Of a DNA stretch of 50,068 nucleotides, positions 33,555-41,791 are shown piece after piece (the stretch's first letter is position 1; every line of letters begins with the position of its first letter). The DNA comes from Synergistaceae bacterium (lineage in GTDB: Bacteria > Synergistota > Synergistia > Synergistales > Synergistaceae): contig JAITRO010000003.1 of NCBI GenBank assembly GCA_031288335.1, positions 1 through 50,068 on the forward strand. Direction: 5' to 3'. The translations under genes and the position numbers were made by a program. The notes below the pieces were generated by a model. That model ran no database searches. It saw only the letters and a program-made list of their open reading frames with translations, and was not told where the DNA came from.

Positions 33555-34664
33555 ATGGCAAAATCCCGTGTTTTTTTCACAGATATGCGATGCAGGATCG
33601 ACAGAAGTCTTCTCGGCAAGATGGGGGAACTCATCGACAAGGCCGGCATCAGCACGATCGACTTCAAGAATAAATATACCGCGATAAAAATTCATTTCGG
33701 CGAACCGGGAAACCTGTCGTTCCTGCGGCCGAATTTCGCGAAGGTCGTCGCCGACAAGATCAAATCCCTGGGAGGGATGCCCTTTCTCACCGACTGCAAC
33801 ACACTTTATCCCGGAAGGCGCAACAACGCGCTGCTGCATATGGACGCCGCTTACGAAAACGGATACTCGCCATTTTCCACGGGATGTCACGTCATCATAG
33901 GCGACGGCCTCAAAGGAACCGACGATGTCGAAGTTCCGGTGAAAAACGGGAAATATCTGAAATCGGCCGTCATAGGACGCGCGATAATGGACGCCGACGT
34001 GTTCGTTTCGCTCACACATTTCAAGGGACACGAGGCGACCGGTTTCGGGGGAGCGGTCAAAAATATCGGCATGGGAAGCGGCAGCCGCGCTGGGAAGATG
34101 AAGATGCACTGCGACGGAAAACCAGTGGTCAATAAAGACCTGTGCGTCGGCTGCCGCAAATGCGCTGAGTTCTGCGCGCAGGACGCTTTCATCTACGCGG
34201 ACGGCAAAGCCTCGATAGATCACGGTAAGTGCGTCGGCTGCGGATACTGCATCGGTTCGTGCAATTTCCACGCGATCGACAGCCCATACGATTCGAGCAA
34301 CGAAATTCTTAACTACAAGATGGTGGAGTACGCCAAGGCAGTGCTGGACGGCAGGCCGTCGTTCCACATCTCCGTAGTGAACCAGGTGTCGCCTTTCTGC
34401 GACTGTCACAGCGAAAACGACGCGGCAGTGGTGCCGGATATCGGCATTTTCGCGGGTTTCGATCCGGTGGCGGTAGACAAGGCCTGCATAGACGCCGTGA
34501 ACGACGCGCCCGCCATAATGTCCAGCATCATGACGGAGCGGAACGTCAGCGGAAAAGATCACTTCACCGACATTCATCCCACCACCGACTGGCGGCAGCA
34601 GATCGGTCACGGCGCCGCGATAGGTCTCGGCAGCGGTGATTACGAACTGATAATCGTCAAATAG
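33555..34664 (+). CDS. DUF362 protein with two [4Fe-4S] ferredoxin motifs
   Basis: 369 residues from ATG 33555. The N-terminal 190 residues are DUF362 (IKIHFGEPGNLSFLRP, LTDCNTLYPGRRN, THFKGHEATGFGGAVKN). A bacterial-ferredoxin insert follows with CVGCRKCAEFC and CVGCGYCIGSC, each a CxxCxxCxxxC cluster site. The C-terminal DUF362 half has GFDPVAVDKACID. The family is common in strict anaerobes and is presumed to have a redox role, with no firm reaction. It is cytoplasmic and monocistronic. The good GGGGGAGG lies 14 bases from the ATG, a longer gap than usual. The stop is TAG. Confidence 0.9.
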   Translation: MAKSRVFFTDMRCRIDRSLLGKMGELIDKAGISTIDFKNKYTAIKIHFGEPGNLSFLRPNFAKVVADKIKSLGGMPFLTDCNTLYPGRRNNALLHMDAAYENGYSPFSTGCHVIIGDGLKGTDDVEVPVKNGKYLKSAVIGRAIMDADVFVSLTHFKGHEATGFGGAVKNIGMGSGSRAGKMKMHCDGKPVVNKDLCVGCRKCAEFCAQDAFIYADGKASIDHGKCVGCGYCIGSCNFHAIDSPYDSSNEILNYKMVEYAKAVLDGRPSFHISVVNQVSPFCDCHSENDAAVVPDIGIFAGFDPVAVDKACIDAVNDAPAIMSSIMTERNVSGKDHFTDIHPTTDWRQQIGHGAAIGLGSGDYELIIVK

Positions 34665-34667
34665 GAC

Positions 34668-34705
34668 GCCGGGCCCGCTGCCCTGAGAAAGGAAGCGGGC
34701 CCGGC
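34668..34705 (+). terminator. GC hairpin after the DUF362 gene
   Basis: 12-bp perfect stem GCCGGGCCCGCT / AGCGGGCCCGGC with a 14-base loop, starting four bases after the stop. No T-run, so termination may need Rho or be weak. Confidence 0.5.
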
Positions 34706-34794
34706 ACCGCTCTTCCGGCGCGTTGCCGCCCGGAGATTCCGCGGCGCAATGCGTGCGTATTGCCAAAATTTTTTTTCGTAAAATCCGTCGTCTT

Positions 34795-34863
34795 TTGTCG
34801 AACTTATTGTGATAAATGCGACAATAATTGATACAATATAGGACGAAACGTTTATCACAATAA
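34795..34863 (+). promoter_or_regulatory. ahcY promoter flanked by two operator-like palindromes
   Basis: Operator 1 (34795-34824) is the symmetric array TTGTCG-N3-TTAT-N4-ATAA-N3-CGACAA. It covers the position of the -35 box. The -10 is TACAAT (34832-34837). Operator 2 (34852-34863) is TTAT-CACA-ATAA, just after the expected start point. The cores of the two sites are inverted copies over 13 bases. This layout suits a dimeric repressor that blocks the promoter from both sides. The regulator is not in the window as far as I can tell. Confidence 0.6.
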
Positions 34864-34882
34864 ATCGGGAGGTATTTGAACA

Positions 34883-36145
34883 ATGAGAGAGAGAGAGAAC
34901 TACGCCGTCGCGAATATCGGACTCGCGAAGGAAGGCCGTGATCGGATCGACTGGGCGTGGCAGTACATGCCGCTGGTCAGGCTGATTCGCGATAAGGAGC
35001 ACGCCGGAGGCAGGCGGCCGCTCGACGGGCATACGGTTGCGTGCTGTCTTCACCTCGAAGCCAAGACCGCCTGTCTCTTGAAGACATTCAAGGACCTGGG
35101 CGCGGTTGTCGCGGCGGCGGGGAGCAATCCTCTCTCCACACAAGATCCCGTCTGCGCGGCTCTGGCGGAATACGGTGTGCATATTTTCAGCAAACACGGG
35201 ATGACCGACGAGGAATACAGCGGGAATCTTCACAGGATACTCGCATGGGAGCCGGACATTGTAATAGACGACGGCGCGGACACAGTGGCCATGATCTGCT
35301 CGGATTATCCGGAGCTGGCGCCCGGTATGCTGGGCGGGTGCGAGGAGACCACCACCGGCATCAAACGCCTCAAGGCGATGGACGCCGACGGCGTCCTCAA
35401 ATTTCCGATGCTCGCGGTGAATGACGCGCTGAGCAAGTACCTGTTCGACAACCGTTACGGCACGGGACAGTCGGTGTGGGACGGGATAATGCGCACCACC
35501 AACTGCGTCGTGGCCGGAAAAAACGTCGCGGTCGTCGGTTACGGCTGGTGCGGCAGGGGAGTGGCCGCCCGCGCGGCGGGATTGGGCGCTCACGTCATAG
35601 TGGTCGAGATAAACCCGCACAAAGCGCTCGAAGCCCACATGGACGGATTCAGGGTCATGGACATGAAGGACGCCTCGAGGTACGGCGAAATATTCGTCAC
35701 CGTCACCGGCAACACGCAGGTGATCCGCAAGGAACATTTCGAACTCATGCGCGACGGAGTGCTGCTGGCTAACGCCGGACATTTCGACGTGGAGGTTTAC
35801 GTGCCTCACCTCGAGGAACTGGCCGTGAAATCCTACGACGCGCGCGTCAACGTCCGCACTTACGAGCTTGACGACGGACGCAGGCTGCACCTGCTGGCCG
35901 AGGGAAGACTCGTTAACCTGGCCTCCGGCGACGGCCATCCCATAGAGATAATGGACACGAGTTTCGCCACGCAGTTATTGTGCGCGCTCCACATTGCCGG
36001 TGGGGCGAGCCTCAAAAAGGGCCTGCAGAAAGTGCCCAATTCGATAGACGAGATGGTGGTCAAATACAAGCTTGAGTCTCTGGGGCTGAAACTCGAATAC
36101 CTCACGCCGATACAGGAAAAGTACCTGAAAGAATGGAGAGAATGA
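34883..36145 (+). CDS. ahcY: Adenosylhomocysteinase-type hydrolase (SAH or S-inosylhomocysteine)
   Basis: 420 residues, ATG 34883 with GGGAGG upstream. Motifs: SNPLSTQDPVCAAL, DDGADTV, EETTTGIKRL, NDALSKYLFDNRYGTGQS (catalytic Lys), NAD-binding VGYGWCGRGVA, and NAGHFDVEV. It cleaves S-adenosylhomocysteine to homocysteine and a nucleoside using bound NAD. The YGTGQS form and the lack of the 40-residue insert place it with the short Thermotoga/archaeal type, some of which prefer S-inosylhomocysteine. The next gene encodes an SAH/MTA deaminase one base downstream, which makes the inosyl route attractive here. Controlled by the operator pair just upstream. Confidence 0.93.
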   Translation: MRERENYAVANIGLAKEGRDRIDWAWQYMPLVRLIRDKEHAGGRRPLDGHTVACCLHLEAKTACLLKTFKDLGAVVAAAGSNPLSTQDPVCAALAEYGVHIFSKHGMTDEEYSGNLHRILAWEPDIVIDDGADTVAMICSDYPELAPGMLGGCEETTTGIKRLKAMDADGVLKFPMLAVNDALSKYLFDNRYGTGQSVWDGIMRTTNCVVAGKNVAVVGYGWCGRGVAARAAGLGAHVIVVEINPHKALEAHMDGFRVMDMKDASRYGEIFVTVTGNTQVIRKEHFELMRDGVLLANAGHFDVEVYVPHLEELAVKSYDARVNVRTYELDDGRRLHLLAEGRLVNLASGDGHPIEIMDTSFATQLLCALHIAGGASLKKGLQKVPNSIDEMVVKYKLESLGLKLEYLTPIQEKYLKEWRE

Positions 36146-36146
36146 C

Positions 36147-37418
36147 ATGCCGACAGTGCGAAACGCGCTCATTTGGGACGCCGGGCGCGACCGTGCCGAG
36201 TACGGCGATATTGTCATAAAGGACGGTTATATATCGTCCATTACTGCCCCTAAAGAGGCGGAAGGATCGATTTTATACGATTGCAAGGGCCGTTGCCTCG
36301 TCCTGCCTGGTCTCGTTAACGCACACACCCACGTCTCGATGACGCTGCTCCGCGGACTGGGCGAGGAATTGCCGCTCATGGAGTGGCTGCAAAAAAAAAT
36401 ATTCCCCATAGAGGACAGGCTCACCGCGGAGAATATCCGCTCGGGGGCCGACCTGGCGATAATGGAGATGATCGCGGCCGGGATCACTTGTTTCGCCGAC
36501 ATGTATTACTTCATGGACGAGGTGGCGATGGCAGTGTTGGAAAGCGGAATGCGCGCCGCGCTGTGCCGCGGGCTCCCGGGAGACAACCCCGTGAAGCTCG
36601 CCGAAAACTTGGCGCTCGCCAAAACGTACAACGGCTGCGAGGAGCGGATCACGGTACAACTGGGACCGCATGCCCCCTACACCGTCCCGCGTCCCGCGCT
36701 GGAACACATCGTCGAGACCGCGCTGGACAAAAATCTGGGCATCCAATTTCACTGGCTGGAAACGAAGGGCGAGCTTGATTCCTTCAGGAACGAGTACAAG
36801 ATAGAACCAGCGGATTATCTCGAACAAACCGGACTGCTCGGCGTAAAGGAACTGATCCTGGCGCACTGCGTGTGGCACCCTGCCGACCAACTCTCGGTCG
36901 TCGCGCGCGACAACGTCACATTCGTTCACAATCCCAAGAGCAACATGAAACTGGGAAGCGGCTACGCGCCCATTAAGGAATTCATCTCCTCCGGCGTCCG
37001 AGTGGCGCTTGGGACGGACGGCGCCGCGAGCAACAACAGGCTAGACATGTGGGACGAGATGCGCTTCGCCGCCCTCGTGCACAAAGGTTATCACCTCGAC
37101 CCTACTATCGCCGGAGCGCGCGGGATACTGAAAATGGCGACGGTGAACGGCGCTTGCGGCGCCGGCTTCCGCGACGCCGGTTTTATCAAGGCAGGACAGC
37201 GCGCGGATATGGTGATTGTGGACATGGACAACCCGAGATATGTCGGATGCGATCCCGGCAACGTGCCGGAATTCGTGGTCTATGCCGGCTCGTCGAGGGA
37301 CGTACGCGCCACCATTGTGAACGGGAACGTCCTTTACAAGGACGGTAAGTTCAATACGCTCGACAGCGAAAAAATACTGGCCGCCGCTTCGCGTGACCGC
37401 AGGAGCCTCACATCGTGA
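36147..37418 (+). CDS. mtaD: 5-methylthioadenosine / S-adenosylhomocysteine deaminase
   Basis: 423 residues, ATG one base after the ahcY stop, with GGAGAG upstream. Amidohydrolase fold: NAHTHVSMTLLRG (first two metal His), QFHWLETKGE (third His), AHCVW, and GTDGAASNNRLDMWDEM (metal Asp). This pattern is the MtaD/SsnA subgroup. It deaminates the adenine of MTA, SAH or adenosine to the inosine form. Paired with ahcY it would turn SAH into S-inosylhomocysteine before cleavage, or deaminate adenosine afterwards, pulling the hydrolysis forward. Length is typical. Confidence 0.92.
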   Translation: MPTVRNALIWDAGRDRAEYGDIVIKDGYISSITAPKEAEGSILYDCKGRCLVLPGLVNAHTHVSMTLLRGLGEELPLMEWLQKKIFPIEDRLTAENIRSGADLAIMEMIAAGITCFADMYYFMDEVAMAVLESGMRAALCRGLPGDNPVKLAENLALAKTYNGCEERITVQLGPHAPYTVPRPALEHIVETALDKNLGIQFHWLETKGELDSFRNEYKIEPADYLEQTGLLGVKELILAHCVWHPADQLSVVARDNVTFVHNPKSNMKLGSGYAPIKEFISSGVRVALGTDGAASNNRLDMWDEMRFAALVHKGYHLDPTIAGARGILKMATVNGACGAGFRDAGFIKAGQRADMVIVDMDNPRYVGCDPGNVPEFVVYAGSSRDVRATIVNGNVLYKDGKFNTLDSEKILAAASRDRRSLTS

Positions 37419-37434
37419 GGCAGGAGGAATAGTT

Positions 37435-38277
37435 TTGTACGAGTTGTACGAGTTGGACGAGTTGGGCACGCCGTGCGCGGAAGAAATTTCGCCGGACTGT
37501 ATCGTCTTTGACGTGGATGGCGTGCTGGTGGAATCGAGGACGTCGTATCAGGAAGTCATACGCCGAGTGGTGGAGCGCGAATGGGAAAAAACCGGCCGGA
37601 ACGCCGACAAAGCCGGTTATTCGCCGGAACTGAACTACGTCATGAAGAATCACGGCTCTTTCAACGACGACTACGACATCATCTGGGCGCTGCTGAACAT
37701 CGCGTTCGCGAGCGAGAGGGAAAAGCTCTCGGAGGCGCTGCCGCCGCCCGGGGAGATGCGCGAGATGTTCGCTCCTTACAAGGGTGAGTGCGCCGCCTGG
37801 ATACCCAAACTGGCGCGGATAAAATTCGATATAGCGGCGGTGCGGATATGGGGACAGGAGATTTACGCCGGAGACGGAGACGAACCGGGGTTGTGGACAC
37901 TCGACAGACCTATGCTCGCGGTCGATTGGAAGCGCTTGCCCCTGCCCGCCTGCGTTTACACGGGACGCGACCTGAAAGAGTGGCGTCTTGCCCAGAAAAC
38001 GCTCTCGTGGCGGGATTTTCCCGACGAACGTGCGGTCCGGGTGGACATGGGGATAAAAAAGCCGTCCGCGAAGGGACTCGAATACTTTTGCCGCAAATTT
38101 GGCCATGAACGCCCCATTTACTTCGGGGATACGGCGGGAGACAAACTGTCGTACGAAGAATTCGGCCGCGGATGGTTCGCGGCAATAGGCGATACGATTC
38201 CGGATGCCGGCATGAGATTCCCCGACGTCAAAACCGCCCTGCGCACTATATTGAACTGGGACGCGGATGTTCAGTGA
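37435..38277 (+). CDS. HAD-superfamily phosphatase-like protein (TIGR01548-like)
   Basis: 280 residues. Start TTG 37435, with AGGAGG seven bases upstream. The track start lies inside mtaD. HAD motif I is FDVDGVLVESRTSY, motif II VYTGRDLKEW and motif IV YFGDTAGDKLSYEE. MGIKKPSAKGLEY carries the motif III Lys. A large cap of about 110 residues lies between I and II. The SRSYQEVIRRVVE-like segment after motif I recalls TIGR01548, often found with histidinol-phosphate aminotransferase. The substrate is unknown. The N-terminus is an odd 9-bp tandem repeat coding LYELYELDEL, which offers two possible TTG starts. Probably co-transcribed with ahcY-mtaD. Confidence 0.8.
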   Translation: MYELYELDELGTPCAEEISPDCIVFDVDGVLVESRTSYQEVIRRVVEREWEKTGRNADKAGYSPELNYVMKNHGSFNDDYDIIWALLNIAFASEREKLSEALPPPGEMREMFAPYKGECAAWIPKLARIKFDIAAVRIWGQEIYAGDGDEPGLWTLDRPMLAVDWKRLPLPACVYTGRDLKEWRLAQKTLSWRDFPDERAVRVDMGIKKPSAKGLEYFCRKFGHERPIYFGDTAGDKLSYEEFGRGWFAAIGDTIPDAGMRFPDVKTALRTILNWDADVQ

Positions 38278-38283
38278 ATCAGG

Positions 38284-38410
38284 GATCAAGACCTCGGGGC
38301 TCCGCCCCAAACCCCGGCAGGGAGCTTGCTCCCGGCACCCATTTAATAAGGAGCCCGGGGAACTGGTTCCCCGGCAGGGGGTTCGGGGCAGCGCCCCGAG
38401 GTCTTGATTT
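38284..38410. repeat. GC-rich palindromic intergenic repeat, copy 6
   Basis: Outer arms GATCAAGACCTCGGGGC and GCCCCGAGGTCTTGATTT mirror each other, as in copy 1. Inside are GGCAGGGAGCTTGCTCCC and CCCGGGGAACTGGTTCCCCGG, the latter shared with copy 3. Starts six bases after the HAD gene stop. Confidence 0.85.
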
Positions 38411-38448
38411 TGGCTTAACGTATTGTATGTGATGAATGGAGGGTACAT

Positions 38449-39690
38449 GTGAGCGTACATAAAACTCTTGTGCCAAAGACGGACAATCCACCTGCCAAAG
38501 TGAAGGACTCTGGGATAATAAACCTGGTGAAAGCCGGCAGGGCTGCCTATAACGCGAAGAGCGGCGAATTGCTCTTTTTGCCCGAAGGGGAACTCGCGCT
38601 CCGCGGAATCAAGGCGGTACTGGGGTCAGCGTTGGAGGCGGAGGGATTTCAGAGGGTGGACTGCGGTACAGACGACGCCGTTTTTTCGGTCGCCGAGAGG
38701 TTCGCGCGCGAATGGAAAGACTCAGCGCGCTCTTTCTGCGAGGAACGCGGCAGGGAGCTTCGCGTCATATCGTGGGACGCCGGCGCCGATTCAGCTTTCG
38801 CCAGGGCGGAACGAGCGATGAAGTCGATTGTGTCCGGGCTGGACAAAAACGTTTTTTCCTTTGTGGAGGACGTCACTCGGGATGCGGCGAGAACCTTCAT
38901 TCTCGCCGCGCGGTGCGGGGCGGGCGATGCCGGGGCGCGTGCGGGGTTTTCCTGCGAATCCTGCGGCGCGCTCAGATTTCCGGACTCTCCTTTCGGTTGC
39001 GCCCCGCATCAGCCCGGCGCGGAAGAACCCGAAGGCATATTGGAGGATATAGAGACTCCTGGAGCCAATACAATAGTTGAACTCTGCTCCCAGCTGTCTA
39101 TAGACGTTCCCCGCACGCTGAAAGCCATGCTGTACGTGGCCTCGGACGGAGATTCCAAACGCCGCGCCGTGGCTTCTTTCGTTCGCGGCGACTATAATCT
39201 CAGCATGATCAAACTGGCCGGATGGCTCGAACGCGAGCGCGGCCTGACCGGCTTGCGCTCCGCCGACAAGGCGGAACTGCACGAGCTTGTCGGCGAGGTG
39301 GCCGGGTACTGCGGGCCGGTAGGCATGCCGCCTCATGTGGTCATGGTGGGCGACTTGAGCCTCGTCGGATCGAAAAATACCGTGGTCGGCGCCAACCATC
39401 CCGGCTATCACAGAAGAGGATGCTGCCACCCGAGAGATTTCGACCCGCCCATAGCCGATATCGCTCAGACGGCGGCCGGGACTCCATGCGCCTGCGGCGG
39501 CTCCTATCAGGCGTGTTTTGCGCGCGAACTCGGCCGCCTCGCGATCTCGGATCTTTCCAAAACCGAAAACGGCAAAGCGAAAAAATTGTCGTACCGCGAC
39601 CGAGAGGGTGCGCACGATTTCCCGTTCCTGCTGGACGGTTTGTTTTCGGCGGAGCGGATAACGGTGGCCCGTCACTCTGACGCTCTTTAA
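38449..39690 (+). CDS. Degenerate prolyl-tRNA synthetase paralogue with editing (INS) domain
   Basis: 413 residues from GTG 38449, with GGAGGG five bases before it. Residues about 23-190 follow the ProRS class II core in outline (LVKAGRAAYNAKSGELLFLPEGELALRGI resembles the ProRS start), but motif 2 and the substrate residues are lost. Next comes CESCGALRFP, and from about 200 an INS/YbaK-type editing domain: TPGANTIVELCSQLSIDVPRTLKAML (with the Lys used in Ala/Cys editing), FVRGDYNLSMIKLAGW, GYCGPVGMPP, VVGANHPGYHRRG and PCACGG. The end resembles the ProRS segment after the insertion, without the anticodon-binding domain. It probably cannot charge tRNA. It may edit mischarged tRNA or bind an aminoacyl ligand. 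Function is inferred. Confidence 0.75.
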   Translation: MSVHKTLVPKTDNPPAKVKDSGIINLVKAGRAAYNAKSGELLFLPEGELALRGIKAVLGSALEAEGFQRVDCGTDDAVFSVAERFAREWKDSARSFCEERGRELRVISWDAGADSAFARAERAMKSIVSGLDKNVFSFVEDVTRDAARTFILAARCGAGDAGARAGFSCESCGALRFPDSPFGCAPHQPGAEEPEGILEDIETPGANTIVELCSQLSIDVPRTLKAMLYVASDGDSKRRAVASFVRGDYNLSMIKLAGWLERERGLTGLRSADKAELHELVGEVAGYCGPVGMPPHVVMVGDLSLVGSKNTVVGANHPGYHRRGCCHPRDFDPPIADIAQTAAGTPCACGGSYQACFARELGRLAISDLSKTENGKAKKLSYRDREGAHDFPFLLDGLFSAERITVARHSDAL

Positions 39691-39697
39691 AACGGCC

Positions 39698-40915
39698 ATG
39701 TATCGACGCGTAATGATGATGGCGCTTTTGGCCGCCACTCTGTTTTTGGCGCTTTTTGGGGCGGACGCGCACGTTGCTGAGGAAAGGGAGAACCTGCTGG
39801 GAATCAACGAGGGATGGGCGTGGCCCGTGGTCGTGATAATGCCGCCCGAAGGGTGGGAAAGCGCACGGGGAGACGCGGTCAAACGCGCGATGAGGGCTGC
39901 CGAACGCGAGATATCGCTGGAGCGCGACGCAATCCGGGGCAAAGAGGTCACGTTCATGTTCTCCGACATATCAGACGCGTCGGAATTGCCATCGAGAATC
40001 GCGACATGGCGCGCGATGGGAGTGGCGATCATCGTCAGCTTTGCCGGGGACGATTTTAACGCCGCGCTCTCGGAGCTGTGCCGGGAGCGCGGGCCGTCGG
40101 TCGTCTTATTCGGCGGGGAGGCGGCGGATATCATTTCCGACGAGACCGGCAGGCCGTATCCTTTCCTGTTCGCGCTCGACCTGCCTCATTACGCCCGCGC
40201 GAACGCCCTTGCCGAGGCGGTGTCGAAGACGATGCCCCGCAAGGAGGCCGTCGTGTTCACAGATGTATTGTCCGCCCGGCTCGCCAGGGGAGCGGAGCTG
40301 ACGTCGCATTTTTTGGAGGCGAGAGAGGTCGGAACGCTCAACATATCCATCATCGGTTATCGTCAGGACCAGTTCGCACCCCAAGTTCGCGAACTCGAAT
40401 CGGAGGGGGTGAAGATATACGTCTGCTGGCTCGACGCTATGGCCACCCTTTCGATATGGCAGAGCCTCGAACGCCGCGAGACCGGCCCTTCCCCGCTGAG
40501 CACGATCTACTATTCCGGCCCTGTGCAAAAAATTCTCTCCGACGCTGAAGGGATGGTGCTGATCGATAAAGACGTACTTATGGAGAGGAACGAGGATGGC
40601 AGGCGTGATATAATCACCAAAATTCGGGACGCCTTCAATGCGACCGTGGCGGACCCGGTCACGGCGGCCAAGGCTTATGCGCTCGCTAAATGGGTGACTG
40701 CCGCGTACCGGACATCCGGTTCGGCGGACGTGCCGCAGCTCGCCAAGGCTCTCGAAAGGGCGGACGGCATACCTCTCATGAGCGAAACCCTGGCGATAGA
40801 CCCGAACACGCACAGGCCAAAATCGCGCAGGTTTGGCACGCTCATCGTGCGGGGAAGAAAATTTGAATCGTATGGGAGCGTGGAAGTATTTTCAATGGAA
40901 ACCACGGAGCGATGA
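39698..40915 (+). CDS. ABC-type (LivJ-like) periplasmic substrate-binding protein
   Basis: 405 residues with a signal peptide (MMMALLAATLFLALFGADA), no lipobox. After it come alternating alpha/beta segments of a type I periplasmic binding fold (FMFSDISDASELPSRIATWRAMGVAIIVSF, VVLFGGEAADIIS, ISIIGYRQDQFAPQVRELESEGVKIYVCWLD, AKAYALAKWVTAAY). It would bind a small solute, such as an amino acid or related compound, in the periplasm. No permease or ATPase gene is adjacent, so it may serve a distant ABC system or a receptor. The start is seven bases after the ProRS-like stop, so they may share a transcript. Confidence 0.75.
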   Translation: MYRRVMMMALLAATLFLALFGADAHVAEERENLLGINEGWAWPVVVIMPPEGWESARGDAVKRAMRAAEREISLERDAIRGKEVTFMFSDISDASELPSRIATWRAMGVAIIVSFAGDDFNAALSELCRERGPSVVLFGGEAADIISDETGRPYPFLFALDLPHYARANALAEAVSKTMPRKEAVVFTDVLSARLARGAELTSHFLEAREVGTLNISIIGYRQDQFAPQVRELESEGVKIYVCWLDAMATLSIWQSLERRETGPSPLSTIYYSGPVQKILSDAEGMVLIDKDVLMERNEDGRRDIITKIRDAFNATVADPVTAAKAYALAKWVTAAYRTSGSADVPQLAKALERADGIPLMSETLAIDPNTHRPKSRRFGTLIVRGRKFESYGSVEVFSMETTER

Positions 40916-40950
40916 AGTTTCGGAAGGGGCGCTGGCAGGTTGGATTCCCC

Positions 40951-40956
40951 TATAAT
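40951..40956 (+). promoter_or_regulatory. -10 box (TATAAT) before the DRTGG gene
   Basis: Perfect TATAAT four bases before the track ATG at 40960. A transcript from it would begin at about 40963, which supports the TTG 40975 start. No -35 is seen. Confidence 0.35.
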
Positions 40957-40974
40957 TAAATGGAGGCGAAGGTA

Positions 40975-41340
40975 TTGACCCTTGAAGATGTTGTAAGTCT
41001 ATTGAACGGAAAAATTTTATGCGGGAAGGAGAAAATCGCTCGAATCAATGTGCCGAAGGCTTACGCATCCGACCTGATGAGTGACGTGCTGGCGCTCTGT
41101 CAGCCGGGCGCCATCCTGATAACGGGCCTGACAAACGTTCAGATAGTGAGGACGGCTCAGATGCTTGATATTCCCGCGGTGCTTTTCGTGCGCGGCAAGA
41201 CGCCGATGAACGACACCGTGACGCTGGCGGAGGAAGCTGGAATGTCGCTCGTGGTCACGAACATGGGTATGTTTCATGCCTGCGGGCTTCTTTACGGACG
41301 AGGCGTCAAACCCTGCCTCATCGCCGACGCCGGAGATTAA
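40975..41340 (+). CDS. DRTGG-domain protein of the hydrogenase-like cluster
   Basis: 121 residues. TTG 40975 is chosen because GGAGG lies eight bases before it and the family usually starts M-x-L-x-D-V-V. The ATG at 40960 has no ribosome-binding site. LNGKILCGKE, the DLMSDVLALCQPGAILITGL middle and DIPAVLFVRGKTP show the DRTGG fold, also found in phosphotransacetylase and pyruvate-kinase-like proteins, where it is a regulatory module. Stand-alone copies next to an anti-sigma-type ATPase and a hydrogenase-like Fe-S protein are a repeated cluster in anaerobes. The role is unknown, probably regulatory. Confidence 0.8.
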   Translation: MTLEDVVSLLNGKILCGKEKIARINVPKAYASDLMSDVLALCQPGAILITGLTNVQIVRTAQMLDIPAVLFVRGKTPMNDTVTLAEEAGMSLVVTNMGMFHACGLLYGRGVKPCLIADAGD

Positions 41341-41343
41341 AAA

Positions 41344-41787
41344 GTGCCTGAACCCCTCGATCTCGAGTATGACGTCGTAGCCGACGATTACCAGACAGCC
41401 GGCGAAGCATCGAACAACCTCAAGGAAACGCTCAAGATGCTGGGATTGCCCTCGTCCGTCGTCCGCAGGGCGGCGATAATCACCTACGAGGCGGAGATGA
41501 ATCTGGTCATACATGGTGGAGGGGGACGCATAATAGCCAATATAGATGAAGAAAAAATCGAAATTAAGACGATAGACAGGGGGCCCGGCATACCCGACAT
41601 CGTCCTCGCGGTGCGGGAAGGATACACCACGGCGAGCGACCACGCCCGCGAAATGGGTTTTGGGGCGGGTATGGGGCTGCCCAATATTAAAAGAAACGCC
41701 GACGAGTTCGAGATAGAGACCGAAGTTGGAAAGGGCACAACTCTCCGGACGGTGATCGTATTTCCTCAAGATACAGGCAAGGAGTGA
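41344..41787 (+). CDS. HATPase_c anti-sigma-factor-like ATP-binding protein
   Basis: 147 residues from GTG 41344, three bases after the DRTGG stop. GHKL fold boxes: N box EAEMNLVIHGGGG (usual form E(x)xNxxxHg), G1 IDRGPGIPD, and G2 GFGAGMGLPNIKRNADEFE, ending in GKGTTLRTVIVF. This matches the RsbW/SpoIIAB-type serine kinase/anti-sigma group. It would bind ATP and a partner protein rather than act as a sensor kinase, having no dimerisation or His domain. Coupled position before the Fe-S protein suggests a shared signalling complex. Confidence 0.85.
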   Translation: MPEPLDLEYDVVADDYQTAGEASNNLKETLKMLGLPSSVVRRAAIITYEAEMNLVIHGGGGRIIANIDEEKIEIKTIDRGPGIPDIVLAVREGYTTASDHAREMGFGAGMGLPNIKRNADEFEIETEVGKGTTLRTVIVFPQDTGKE

Positions 41788-41791
41788 TATC

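Noticed and set aside
34707-34882. SAH or SAM riboswitch before ahcY
   Set aside because: The expected leader after the TACAAT promoter is under 45 bases, too short. The symmetric sequences fit DNA operators better.
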